A stretch of 64,000 bases of DNA, from NCBI GenBank assembly GCA_017622995.1, contig JAGAQA010000066.1, positions 1 through 64,000 of the forward strand, written 5' to 3'. The notes beneath the pieces were generated by a model. It searched no databases and was not told the origin of the DNA. It worked only from the letters and a program-made list of their open reading frames with translations. Each line of letters begins with the position of its first letter. Position 1 is the stretch's first letter. Shown piece after piece: positions 32,599 to 40,773 of this stretch. A program made the translations under genes and the position numbers. The DNA comes from Oscillospiraceae bacterium (GTDB lineage Bacteria > Bacillota > Clostridia > Oscillospirales > Oscillospiraceae).

Positions 32599-34071
32599 AT
32601 CGCACTATTTCATTTTCATGTCACCCAAATCAAACGCAGCGCCGGGCAGTCCGCCGTTGCCGCAGCCGCCTACCGTTCCGGCGAAAAGCTCCACAGCGAC
32701 TATTACGGCGAGGACAGCGACTACACCCGCAAGGGCGGCGTGATCTGTTCGGAAATCCTGCTGCCCGCTCACGCTCCGCCGGAGTACGCAGACCGGGAAA
32801 CTCTCTGGAACGCCGTGGAGAAAGTGGAGCGCGGAAAGAAAGCCCAGCTTGCATACAGCTTTGACATTGCCTTGCACAACGAGTTCTCCATGGAGGAGAA
32901 CATCGCACTTGCAAGGCAGTTTTTGTTGGAGCAGTTTGTGAGCCGGGGCATAATCGTGGACTTCGCTGTTCATTGTCCCGACAAGGAGGATGGCGGCATC
33001 ACCAATCCCCACTTCCATGTGATGTGTCCCATCCGTCCCATGGAGCCGAACGGCAAATGGGGCAACAAGCAGCGGCGGGAATATGTGCTGGACGAAAACG
33101 GAGAGCGCATCCCGGATGGAAAAGGAGACTATGTATTCAATGCCGTTCCCACCACCAACTGGGGCAGTCCCGAAACACTGGAGCACTGGCGGCAAACTTG
33201 GGCGGAATTGTGCAACGCCAAGTTTGCGGAAAAGGAACTGCCCAACCGCATCGACCACCGCAGCTATGAGCGGCAGGGTATTGATCTCTTGCCCACCGTT
33301 CACGAAGGCCCCACTGTCCGGGCAATGGAGCGCAAAGGCATCGCAACGGAAAAAGGCGATTTCAACCGCTGGATTAGAGCAACCAACGCTGCCATCCGGG
33401 ATATCCGAAGGAAGATTGCCGCTCTGGTTGAATGGCTCAAAGAGGCAAAGGCAGAACTGTCCAAACCCAAAGCCCCGGATTTGGTTTCCCTGCTGCAAGC
33501 CTATTTTGACCGTCGGAACGTCGGAGCCTATTCCCAGAAAGCCCGAATCAACAATCTGAAGGAAATGAATGCTCTGTTCAACTACCTCGTGGAAAACGGG
33601 ATTCATGATCTGGGCACGCTGGAAACTCGTGTGGATGCCCTCCGGGAATCTTCCGACGCTTTGAAGGAAACGCTGGACAGCCAGACCGCCCGCATGAAAG
33701 AAATCCGCAAGTTGCCGGACTATCTGGCTACCTACCACGAGATGAAGCCCGTATACGATGGTTTGCAGAAAATCAAGTTTACCCGTTCCAAAGAGAAGTA
33801 CAAGGCAGACCATGCTGCTGAGCTGAAGCAGTTCTACGAAGCCCGCCGCAAACTGTCCGCCCAATTCCCGGACGGCAAATTTGACCGCCAGAAGCTGGAT
33901 GCAGAGTACGTCAGACTGGAGCAGGAACACGCAGAAACCTATGCCCAGTTCCAATCCATCCGGGAGGATTCTCAGCAGCTCTGGAAAATCAAATCCCATG
34001 TGGACTCCGCCCGCAAGAATTTGGAGCAACTCCAGAAACACACATCCCACAAACAGGAGCAGGAAATCTGA
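32599..34071 (+). CDS. mobA: MobA/MobL-family relaxase (MOBQ)
   Basis: About 490 residues. The relaxase domain begins FHFHVTQIKRSAGQSAVAAA with AYRSGEKL (catalytic tyrosine region) and continues to NPHFHVMCPIRPM (metal-binding histidines, about 137-150). The second half is a long coiled coil (about 270-480). It would nick oriT and pilot the strand. The conserved N-terminus starts upstream of the first ATG/GTG: at the expected place, eight bases after GGGAGG, the codon is ATC (32,599) rather than ATG. Use of ATC, or CTG 32,593, is inferred; the first standard start (GTG 32,740) would delete the active site. Confidence 0.82.
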   Translation: MALFHFHVTQIKRSAGQSAVAAAAYRSGEKLHSDYYGEDSDYTRKGGVICSEILLPAHAPPEYADRETLWNAVEKVERGKKAQLAYSFDIALHNEFSMEENIALARQFLLEQFVSRGIIVDFAVHCPDKEDGGITNPHFHVMCPIRPMEPNGKWGNKQRREYVLDENGERIPDGKGDYVFNAVPTTNWGSPETLEHWRQTWAELCNAKFAEKELPNRIDHRSYERQGIDLLPTVHEGPTVRAMERKGIATEKGDFNRWIRATNAAIRDIRRKIAALVEWLKEAKAELSKPKAPDLVSLLQAYFDRRNVGAYSQKARINNLKEMNALFNYLVENGIHDLGTLETRVDALRESSDALKETLDSQTARMKEIRKLPDYLATYHEMKPVYDGLQKIKFTRSKEKYKADHAAELKQFYEARRKLSAQFPDGKFDRQKLDAEYVRLEQEHAETYAQFQSIREDSQQLWKIKSHVDSARKNLEQLQKHTSHKQEQEI

Positions 34072-34111
34072 TTCCTGCATTTTGTCATTCCATATAGAAA
34101 GGACGAAGTTT

Positions 34112-34168
34112 ATGAAAGAACAACACAATCGCCATGCACAGCAGTACGCCGAGTACATGGAAATCTGA
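34112..34168 (+). CDS. 18-residue leader-like peptide
   Basis: ATG 34,112 behind AAAGGACG encodes a very short, His/Gln-rich peptide (MKEQHNRHAQQYAEYMEI). It lies between the relaxase and the excisionase gene. It may be a real small ORF or a leader; evidence is only the start context. Confidence 0.3.
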   Translation: MKEQHNRHAQQYAEYMEI

Positions 34169-34186
34169 GAAAGGATATTTCTGCCT

Positions 34187-34402
34187 ATGACGAATCAAAA
34201 CCAGCAGGTGACTTCCCTGCCCATCGACCGGAAAATGCTGCTTTCCATCCGGGAAGCAGCCGAATACAGCAATATCGGAATCAACAAGATTGATGAACTG
34301 TTGAAACAACCTAACTGCCCCTTTGTTCTCTATGTTGGCACCAAGAAACTGGTAAAACGCAAGGCATTTGAGGAGTTTATCGAAGGGCGGGTGGCAATTT
34401 GA
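34187..34402 (+). CDS. xis: excisionase (Tn916 Xis-like)
   Basis: 71 residues with a MerR-like winged helix: LLSIREAAEYSNIGINKID (about 18-36) and FVLYVGTKKLVKRKAFEEFI (about 46-65). It resembles the excisionases of Tn916-type elements and sits 129 bp upstream of the integrase, as usual. It would direct the integrase toward excision. Confidence 0.88.
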   Translation: MTNQNQQVTSLPIDRKMLLSIREAAEYSNIGINKIDELLKQPNCPFVLYVGTKKLVKRKAFEEFIEGRVAI

Positions 34403-34530
34403 TTTTGAGGATTGCTTACTTTGGTGCGCACCAAAAAAGCCGAAAGATATTGAAAAATATGCGAAATTATGATAGAGTAAGGTGTCGTGATGAACTCGCG
34501 TTTCCGGCTCTACGGAAAGGAGTTCATTAA

Positions 34531-35718
34531 ATGGGCAAAAATCTAAAAGGCAAAGAATGCGGCAAGGGTATCTGCCAGAGAAAAGACGGTAAGTTCTCCG
34601 CAAGATATTCAGCCAAGAACGGTGCCAGACGGGAGAAGCACTTTGATACCCTCCCGGAAGCCCGCAACTGGCTGGCAGACGCACAGTACGAAGACAAGCA
34701 CGATGTTTATAACCCCTCCTCCGAAATGACGGTGGACGCCTGGTTCGAGTTTTGGATTACCAATCTCATCGCAGACCTGGCTCCCAACACAAGGAGGAAT
34801 TACCGGGAACGGTACGAAAGGAACATCCAGCCTGTGATCGGAAGTATGCGCCTGTGCGATGTCAAACCCATGCATTGCAAAATCGTTCTGAATCGGATGG
34901 AGGCAACCTATGCAGGCTCCACCATTCGCCAGACCTATATTGCAATGGGCACCATGTTCCGTGCTGCGGTGACGAATGATATGCTCACAAAGCATCCGAT
35001 GGACGGGGTTCGTTATACGAAACCCGTCCGCGCTGTGGATGACATAAAGTTCTTAACCGTAGAGGAGCAGGAGAAGTTTCTGGAAACCGCAAAACGCTCT
35101 CACAATTACAGGCAGTATGTGCTGCTGTTGGAGACCGGGCTGCGCACTTCGGAAATGATTGGCCTTACATGGGATTCCATCGACTGGAAGAAGCGGACAC
35201 TGACTGTCAGCAAGACGCTGGAATACCGCCATAGCGAAGGTGTTTGGCGCGCCGGTCCTCCCAAATCGGCAAGCAGCTACCGAACCATTCCCCTGACGAA
35301 CCGGGCATACGATGTGCTGAAATCCTGCTACGAGGAGCGGCACACCCGGAAGGAATCGGAGCTGCTTTCACAGATTCTGGAATATGTGGATCGCCGCACC
35401 GGTCAGACCAGATACCTTTGTATGCGGGATCTGGTGTTTGTCAACTACCGCACCGGCGAGCCGAACAAAAACAGCTCCTATGATACCCACCTGTACAAAT
35501 TGTGCGATGAGGCGAAAATCAATCGGTTCTGTATGCACGCTCTGCGGCACACCTATGCCACTCGCGCGATTGAACGCGGGATCATGCCGAAAGTCCTGCA
35601 AAGGCTGCTCGGTCATTCGAGCATCAAAACCACCATGGATCGCTATGTCCATGTGACCGATGCCTCCCTTACCAATGCCGTAAAACAGTTTGAACAGAGC
35701 ACTACCATGGCAAGCTAA
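34531..35718 (+). CDS. int: tyrosine recombinase/integrase (Tn916 Int-like)
   Basis: 395 residues. An N-terminal AP2-like arm-binding domain (GKGICQRKDGKFSARYSAKN, about 11-30) and a core-binding domain precede the catalytic domain: Arg in LETGLRTSEMIGLTW (about 208), His-x-x-Arg in HALRHTYATRA (about 335-345), and HSSIKTTMDRYVHVT with the nucleophilic Tyr (about 372). It lies 73 bp from the right repeat, and the arm-type repeats AATTGGTGCGG lie at both element ends. Confidence 0.94.
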   Translation: MGKNLKGKECGKGICQRKDGKFSARYSAKNGARREKHFDTLPEARNWLADAQYEDKHDVYNPSSEMTVDAWFEFWITNLIADLAPNTRRNYRERYERNIQPVIGSMRLCDVKPMHCKIVLNRMEATYAGSTIRQTYIAMGTMFRAAVTNDMLTKHPMDGVRYTKPVRAVDDIKFLTVEEQEKFLETAKRSHNYRQYVLLLETGLRTSEMIGLTWDSIDWKKRTLTVSKTLEYRHSEGVWRAGPPKSASSYRTIPLTNRAYDVLKSCYEERHTRKESELLSQILEYVDRRTGQTRYLCMRDLVFVNYRTGEPNKNSSYDTHLYKLCDEAKINRFCMHALRHTYATRAIERGIMPKVLQRLLGHSSIKTTMDRYVHVTDASLTNAVKQFEQSTTMAS

Positions 35719-35758
35719 AATGGTGCGCTGACGAAAAATTGGTGCGGAATTGGTGCGG
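35718..35758 (+). repeat. right arm-type integrase sites (3 x AATTGGTGCGG-like)
   Basis: AAATGGTGCGC at 35718-35728, then two contiguous exact copies of AATTGGTGCGG at 35737-35758. Same orientation as the left pair at 14634-14655. Confidence 0.7.
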
Positions 35759-35790
35759 AGCTCACCCCCCGAATCCAAAAAACCATTGCA

Positions 35791-35832
35791 AATAAAGGAG
35801 TTTTGAAATAAATGAAATTAGGTATCGTTGGT
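35791..35832 (+). repeat. attR, 42-bp direct repeat
   Basis: Identical to 14484-14525. It provides the ribosome-binding site (AAAGGAG) and first seven codons of the intact ychF. Confidence 0.95.
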
Positions 35833-36909
35833 CTGCCCAATGTGGGCAAATCCACTCTGTTTAATGCCATCACCAATGCCGGTGTCCCTGCCGACAACTA
35901 TGCATTCTGCACCATCGACCCCAACGTGGGTGTGGTTTCCGTTCCCGATGAGCGGCTGGACTGGCTGGCACAGCTTCATCAGCCCAAGAAGGTCACCCCC
36001 GCTGTGATAGAGTTTGTGGACATCGCCGGCCTTGTGAAGGGTGCTTCCAAGGGTGAGGGTCTGGGCAACAAATTTCTGAGCAACATCCGTACCACCGATG
36101 CCATTGTCCATGTGGTCCGTTGCTTTGAAGACAGCAACGTGACCCACGTGGAAGGCTCCACCGATCCCCTGCGGGACATTGACATCATCAATCTGGAGCT
36201 GGTCATGGCCGACATCGAAATGGTGGAGCGCCGCATCGATAAGTGTCAAAAAGCGGCCAAGGGCGGCGACAAGCGCTTTGTAAAGGAAGCGGAGCTCTTC
36301 ACGGAGCTGCTGGCCCACCTGAACCAGGGCAAGCTGGCCCGCACCTTTGACTGCACCGAGGACGACATGGCCCTGATTGCCACCTCCGACCTGCTGACTC
36401 TGAAAAAGACCATCTATGTTGCCAATCTGGCCGAAAACGAGGTCAACGATCCGGAAAGCAGCCGTCACTACATGGCTGTGAAACAGCTGGCCCAGGAAGA
36501 GGGCAGTCAGCTGCTTCCCATCTGCGCCAAGCTGGAAGCCGATATTGCCGAGCTGGACGACCCCGAGGAAAAGGCCATGTTCATGGAAGAGTTGGGTGTT
36601 CAGGAATCCGGTCTGGACCGCCTGATCCGCAGCAGCTATACCCTGCTGGGCCTGATTTCCTTCCTCACCGCCGGTTCTGATGAGTGCCGGGCCTGGACCA
36701 TCAAAAAGGGCACCAAGGCTCCCCAGGCTGCCGGTAAGATCCACACAGACTTTGAACGGGGCTTCATCCGCGCGGAAGTCATCGCCTTTGAGGACATGAA
36801 GGCCTGCGGGACCATGGCAAACGCCAAAGCAAAGGGTCTGGTCCGCAGCGAGGGCAAGGAATACGTCATGAAGGACGGCGACATCGTCAACTTCCTGTTC
36901 AATGTGTAA
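35812..36909 (+). CDS. ychF: redox-regulated ATPase/GTP-binding protein YchF
   Basis: 365-residue OBG-family P-loop protein: G1 [18 protein letters not shown] (about 7-24), G3 [20 protein letters not shown] (about 67-86), and the C-terminal TGS/YchF domain ([33 protein letters not shown]). It binds ATP in preference to GTP and associates with ribosomes in studied species. The gene is complete, but its first seven codons and ribosome-binding site come from the att repeat, and the probable native promoter is now 21 kb away at the other end of the element. No clear promoter lies between int and ychF. Confidence 0.95.
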   Translation: MKLGIVGLPNVGKSTLFNAITNAGVPADNYAFCTIDPNVGVVSVPDERLDWLAQLHQPKKVTPAVIEFVDIAGLVKGASKGEGLGNKFLSNIRTTDAIVHVVRCFEDSNVTHVEGSTDPLRDIDIINLELVMADIEMVERRIDKCQKAAKGGDKRFVKEAELFTELLAHLNQGKLARTFDCTEDDMALIATSDLLTLKKTIYVANLAENEVNDPESSRHYMAVKQLAQEEGSQLLPICAKLEADIAELDDPEEKAMFMEELGVQESGLDRLIRSSYTLLGLISFLTAGSDECRAWTIKKGTKAPQAAGKIHTDFERGFIRAEVIAFEDMKACGTMANAKAKGLVRSEGKEYVMKDGDIVNFLFNV

Positions 36910-36926
36910 CCAAGAACTTGTATATG

Positions 36927-36968
36927 AAAACACTCCGAAAGCAGATAAAACGCTTTCGGAGTGTTTTT
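36927..36968. terminator. bidirectional terminator after ychF
   Basis: Perfect 16-bp stem (36927-36942 with 36952-36967) with A-run and T-run; convergent traX-like gene ends at 36,972. Confidence 0.9.
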
Positions 36969-36971
36969 ATG

Positions 36972-37685
36972 CTATATTCCAAAGCACAATGCTCCGGTGA
37001 TGCACTGGGCAATTCCCCACAACGCCAACAGATGCACGGGGTAAAACAGGTAAAATCCCCAGGAAACGACTTTGGAATAGGTCCTCTTTCTCCCGGAATA
37101 CAGAAAAATGGGAATCAGCGCCAACTCCGAAAACAGCTGTACCGGAACATCCAGTCCAAAAACAGGGACCGCAAAGCTGCCCATCAGCCAATTGATCGCC
37201 AACAGGCCTGCCGCGAGAGCCCATTTCCCCTCAGGCACCTCCCGACAGAGGGCAAACAGCGCGATCATATATATTCCACTGCTTCCGTAGCTGGCTCGCA
37301 TCAATTGTGCGGCCAGGGCGAACAAAAGCATCACAGCGAGTTTTCCAATCGGTTTGCGGATCATCGTCATACACCAGAGCATTGCACAGCCCAGCGCCAA
37401 CGTCCACAACACATTCTGGTGCTGCCAGATCCCCACACCGGGATAAAGCACCAGATCATAGACCGGCTCTGAAATAATTGCCGCAAACAGCAAACGGGAC
37501 AAATAGCGCCTTTTATCGCGGGTATGACGGATCCCCTCCGTCAGCAAAAAACAGTAAATCGGAAATGCCAGCCGCCCAATCACCCGCAGCCAGGGACTTC
37601 CGCCAAAAAGAAGCGCAGCGTGATCCACCAGCATGGTTACACAGGCAAGGATTTTGAGACCTTCCTGAGAGAGTCCTTTTTTCAT
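36972..37685 (-). CDS. TraX-family membrane protein
   Basis: 237 residues with about seven membrane segments. It begins GLSQEGLKILACVTMLVDHA, the TraX (PF05857) signature, with the conserved Asp-His, followed by GRLAFPIYCFLLTEG. F-plasmid TraX acetylates pilin; chromosomal Clostridial copies have no assigned substrate and are probably membrane acyltransferases. ATG 37,685 follows GGGAGGGGAG. It is not linked to conjugation genes here. Confidence 0.88.
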   Translation of the reverse strand: MKKGLSQEGLKILACVTMLVDHAALLFGGSPWLRVIGRLAFPIYCFLLTEGIRHTRDKRRYLSRLLFAAIISEPVYDLVLYPGVGIWQHQNVLWTLALGCAMLWCMTMIRKPIGKLAVMLLFALAAQLMRASYGSSGIYMIALFALCREVPEGKWALAAGLLAINWLMGSFAVPVFGLDVPVQLFSELALIPIFLYSGRKRTYSKVVSWGFYLFYPVHLLALWGIAQCITGALCFGI

Positions 37686-37756
37686 CCCGCTCCCCTCCCC
37701 CCTGCGTATTATACCAGCCATCAAAAACAAACGCAAATGAAAATAGAATTAACGGT

Positions 37757-37784
37757 TGCTTTTTTTCCATGCTTCCTGTATAAT
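37757..37784 (+). promoter_or_regulatory. promoter of tRNA-Pro
   Basis: TTGCTT at 37757-37762, 16-bp spacer, TATAAT at 37779-37784, 11 bp before the tRNA. Confidence 0.8.
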
Positions 37785-37795
37785 ACAGTGGTTAT

Positions 37796-37871
37796 CCGGG
37801 TGTGGCCCAGTTGGTAGGGCGCCTGGTTTGGGACCAGGATGCCGCGAGTTCGAGTCTCGCCACTCGGACCA
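37796..37871 (+). tRNA. tRNA-Pro (anticodon TGG)
   Basis: Complete cloverleaf: 7-bp acceptor stem with one G-U pair, 4-bp D stem, CCTGG/CCAGG anticodon stem with loop TTTGGGA, 5-nt variable loop, GCGAG/CTCGC T stem with TTCGAGT, and encoded CCA. Confidence 0.97.
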
Positions 37872-37875
37872 AATT

Positions 37876-37912
37876 AGCACGATGGTTTTGATACGAAACC
37901 ATCGTGCTTTTT
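37876..37912 (+). terminator. terminator after tRNA-Pro
   Basis: Perfect 13-bp stem (37876-37888 with 37896-37908) followed by TTTTTCT. Confidence 0.9.
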
Positions 37913-37996
37913 CTATATTGGTTGATATTTACACAGCAATTTGATACAATCTATTCGACAAACTTGAATTTACAAACATTGAAAGGAGTTATTATC

Positions 37997-38227
37997 ATGT
38001 TGAAATTGTTTAAAAAATCTATTTGGATTCCTTATGAAGATAGTACTGTTTATCCTACTGTTGCAAAAGCACAGCAGGCAATTATCAAATATTGTGAAGA
38101 TAACGGATTTTTATATGAATTTACTGCAGATGATGAAGTTGTTATAGATGGAATTAAACATGAAATATATCGTGGATATGAATCTGGAAGTCGAGGAAAC
38201 TATGGCATTAAATGTAGAGAGAAGTAA
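37997..38227 (+). CDS. DUF4318-like small protein
   Basis: 76 residues (KLFKKSIWIPYEDSTVYPTV, QAIIKYCEDN, KHEIYRGYESG). The pattern of a basic start, a YP segment and a KYC helix fits DUF4318, a small Clostridia/Bacilli family without known function. AAAGGAG precedes ATG 37,997. Its codons are strikingly AT-rich compared with the chromosome on both sides, and it lies just after a tRNA, both signs of recent transfer. Confidence 0.6.
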   Translation: MLKLFKKSIWIPYEDSTVYPTVAKAQQAIIKYCEDNGFLYEFTADDEVVIDGIKHEIYRGYESGSRGNYGIKCREK

Positions 38228-38641
38228 CTCTACAAATCATAATTTGACAAACTGATTAGCATAGCTTCAGTCCTAAAAGAGAGTTTCATTTCCCGCTTAA
38301 TAGTTTCTTTTTTTGAGTGAAACCAAATGAAACCTTTTGAAACCATATCATTATTATCAAACTAATTCAAAACCGCCAGTTTTCAACGCGAAAACTGGCG
38401 GTTTTGACATTCTTTTGCTTCAACTGAATTAGGCTAAAACATGAGCAACAGTTGCATCCAAGCACAAGATGCCCTATAATACTATTGCCGAGTACCTCTT
38501 TCCTTTTGTCATTGTCTGATATATTTTTTTAACACGCATTATTTTCAAACGCTATTACGAGCGGCCTACGCACATTTTCAAAAGGATGGTCAGAACTATG
38601 GAACCCGAACCACATTTCTTCTACAGAAGAAGATCAAATCT
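38228..38641. other. AT-rich intergenic region with a terminator
   Basis: Contains a perfect 16-bp stem (38369-38384 with 38390-38405) flanked by A and T runs, a bidirectional terminator. GAAACC/TTTTGAAACC repeats occur at 38,310-38,345. No gene seen. Confidence 0.5.
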
Positions 38642-39229
38642 ATGTACATATTATTGATGGAACTGTCTACGAAGCAGGCGGAGTTTGGTGACGCTGTTCT
38701 TGATATGTTTCCGCAGTTACTGATCGCAAAAGCTGTAGAAGATGCTAAAAAGAAGATCAGCCTTAAGATTGAAAAGAACAAACTTCCCTCCGGTGTGTCG
38801 AAAAAACTGATTCGTATTGCGGTTACAGATACGGTCGGAATATACCATGACAAACTCGGAATTCTGGAAGACTTCAAGCTCTATTTGAGCAAAGGTACTA
38901 TTGCTAGTGGCGGTCAGATTGCTGCGATCAAAACCAACATTGAAGGAGCCATGTCAAAACTGGAAAGAATTGATACTGATTTGACTGCCGCTGAAAAGAA
39001 AAAGGCGGAGTTACAGAACCTCTCGCGACAGGTTTCTGAACAAATTGGTGGACATAAGTCGAAGGCTGACTATGAACGTCAGAGAAAGATTCTTAAAGGG
39101 CAGCGTGATCTTTTTCTGCGTAATGCAACTGATGCCCAGGTGTGCGCCCTGTGCCGGGAACATGAGCGGTCGGGGTTTGTACATGGGGTGCAGATCGGGG
39201 TGCTGCTGGCGTGGGAGCTGGCGGAGTAA
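38642..39229 (+). CDS. hypothetical protein, possible in-frame chimera
   Basis: 195 residues, no family recognised for the first 160, which are helical and lysine-rich (EDAKKKISLKIEKNKL, ERIDTDLTAAEKKKAELQNL coiled coil). The last 35 residues (CALCREHERSGFVHGVQIG, LLAWELAE) read like the tail of a different small Clostridial family (DUF6809-like) and coincide with a sharp shift from AT-rich to GC-rich codons near 39,140. The frame may be a recombination product. The start has only a weak AAGAAGA site. Confidence 0.5.
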   Translation: MYILLMELSTKQAEFGDAVLDMFPQLLIAKAVEDAKKKISLKIEKNKLPSGVSKKLIRIAVTDTVGIYHDKLGILEDFKLYLSKGTIASGGQIAAIKTNIEGAMSKLERIDTDLTAAEKKKAELQNLSRQVSEQIGGHKSKADYERQRKILKGQRDLFLRNATDAQVCALCREHERSGFVHGVQIGVLLAWELAE

Positions 39230-39265
39230 AAACTGACCAGAAGCCGTGTAGGCTTCTGGTCTTGC

Positions 39266-39826
39266 TTATTTCGTCAGGTGCCTATAGAGCCCCTCGGCAA
39301 AGGCACGGTGTCCTTCTTCCGTGAAATGGACACCATCGAATGCAAGGTCCACATTCCACTGCCCGGCATCCGCGAAGGCGATGCCCAGCTTTGGGGACAG
39401 GGCTTGATACGATTTTGCCAGTTTCACTGATTCCGCGATCAGGTTTTCTTCTGTGATCCATGCACCCCGTTTCATGGACGGCGGGGCAATCAGCAGAAGC
39501 TGTCCGCACCCCGGCTGGAGGTAGCGCAAAAACGTTTCCATACGGGAGCAGGTTTCCACGGCAGAATAGCCCCGGAGCAAATCGTTGGTTCCCAGCATGA
39601 TTGCGAAAATATCCGGCGAACTCTGCGTCAGCAGCTCCCAGGCACGCTGATACTGAAACGGACGGCTGGGAATTTCTCTGCCGTTTTGTCCCTCATTCCG
39701 AATTTCCCACCCAGTGCGTTGCGCCAGAATATCCACCCAGCGGCCCTCCTTTGGGTATCGGTCACCGTAAAAGCCCCTCGGGTCATAGCCATAGGTGTTG
39801 GAGTCCCCGTAGCACAGCATTCGCAT
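39266..39826 (-). CDS. SGNH/GDSL-family hydrolase
   Basis: 186 residues, cytoplasmic, with block I CYGDSNTYGYDP (Ser nucleophile, residues 5-16), the block III MLGTNDLLRG and block V FDGVHFTEEGHRA (Asp-His). Blocks match arylesterase/lysophospholipase-like SGNH enzymes; the substrate is unknown. Start at ATG 39,826 behind GAGGTAA. It is transcribed leftward, immediately after the truncated DUF1801 gene (7-bp gap), suggesting a former operon. Confidence 0.88.
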   Translation of the reverse strand: MRMLCYGDSNTYGYDPRGFYGDRYPKEGRWVDILAQRTGWEIRNEGQNGREIPSRPFQYQRAWELLTQSSPDIFAIMLGTNDLLRGYSAVETCSRMETFLRYLQPGCGQLLLIAPPSMKRGAWITEENLIAESVKLAKSYQALSPKLGIAFADAGQWNVDLAFDGVHFTEEGHRAFAEGLYRHLTK

Positions 39827-39835
39827 CACGTTACC

Positions 39836-40105
39836 TCAATTGTTTTTCTCGCACCACCGGGCAATGTCGGCAATCAGGTCCAGCGGCATGGGCCTACCCA
39901 GCGGCAGGCGGATGGTCCCCTTGCTGGTGGGGAAGGATGCCAGTCGGTCAGCAAACGCCGCCACCGCCTCCGGACCGGGATACAGCCCGATATGCTTTTG
40001 GGATGCCGCGAACTGGATGAGATTCCGTCCCTTCCAGAAGGTGGGCATGCTCCAGGAAATTTTCTCCTTTGCTTCGGGGATCGCCGCATGAATGGTTTCC
40101 TGACG
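39836..40105 (-). pseudogene. C-terminal part of a DUF1801 (YdhG/frataxin-like) gene, truncated
   Basis: The frame RQETIHAAIPEAKEKISW, MPTFWKGRNLIQFAASQKHI, GLYPGPEAV is the characteristic core and C-terminus of DUF1801 proteins. Upstream of about 40,105 the similarity stops and the sequence becomes the LPXTG protein of the opposite strand. The first 30 or so residues and the start are lost. Confidence 0.72.
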
Positions 40106-40119
40106 CTGCCGCGAATTCC

Positions 40120-40710
40120 AGAGCTGCCGACGACACTGTCAGCAATACCAGAACTGTTACGGACACAGCTACTGTATTTACCTTTGGCATTGAAGTGACA
40201 AAGGTGCAAAAAGGAACAACCAATCCCTTGTCCGGAGCGCAGTTTGAACTGAAGGATGCGGCTGGGAATAAAATTAATTTCACAGGCACTGACGGTACTT
40301 ATACCAAAGACGCCCAAGGCACAGCGGTTTTGACTACCGGTACGAACGGTAAGCTGACCATCAAAGGCCTTGCTCCCGGGCAGTACAAACTGAAGGAGAC
40401 CAAGGCCCCCAGCAACTATGTGCTGTCGTCCAACGAAATCGCCATCACCATTAAGGACTATAAGGACGAAGACATAAACGGGATTCTTGACAGCAAAGAG
40501 TCGCAGTCTACTACGGAAGGCGATACCCAGGTACCCAGCACGGATAACGGTCTGCTTTCCATTACGGTTGAGAATACCAAGGGCTTTACCCTGCCCCGGA
40601 CCGGCGGCATCGGAACGGTGCTGTTTACCATGGTCGGAATTGTCCTCATGGGCGGAGGTGTCCTGCTGATCGCGGTATTCCTGCGTAAACGCTTTGGAAA
40701 AGCGAAATAA
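40120..40710 (+). pseudogene. C-terminal part of an LPXTG SpaA-type pilin/adhesin
   Basis: The frame has a SpaA-like beta domain (GIEVTKVQKGTTNPLSGAQF, YKLKETKAPSNYVLS with the Lys/Glu pattern of isopeptide-forming domains), then the sorting signal LPRTGG, a hydrophobic helix and a KRFGKAK tail. There is no signal peptide or upstream domain: similarity begins at ADDTVSNTRT right after the junction with the DUF1801 remnant. Two class C sortases follow, so the original was a sortase substrate. As it stands it has no start and is presumably silent. Confidence 0.78.
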
Positions 40711-40773
40711 GCCGATACTGTACTTTTGGGCGGGGAAACCCGCCCAAAATGCATATGACTGGAGGAGGTACGT

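Larger units (their letters stand above)
14484..35832 (+). mobile_element. 21.3-kb integrative mobilizable element carrying a defence island, inserted in ychF
   Basis: Bounded by identical 42-bp direct repeats (14484-14525 and 35791-35832). A tyrosine integrase and an excisionase-like gene lie at the right end. Inside are a MobA/MobL relaxase with oriT, a CHC2/primase-helicase replication module, and a leftward block of restriction and abortive-infection genes. No conjugation (type IV secretion) genes are present, so transfer would need a helper. At the right junction the element supplies the same first codons of ychF that it displaced, keeping the essential-looking gene intact. Confidence 0.93.

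Noticed and set aside
32605..34158. 517-codon open frame antisense to the relaxase
   Set aside because: Shadow frame; the relaxase motifs and upstream oriT support the plus strand.
35818..36933. 371-codon open frame antisense to ychF
   Set aside because: Shadow of the ychF coding pattern; no start context or domain.
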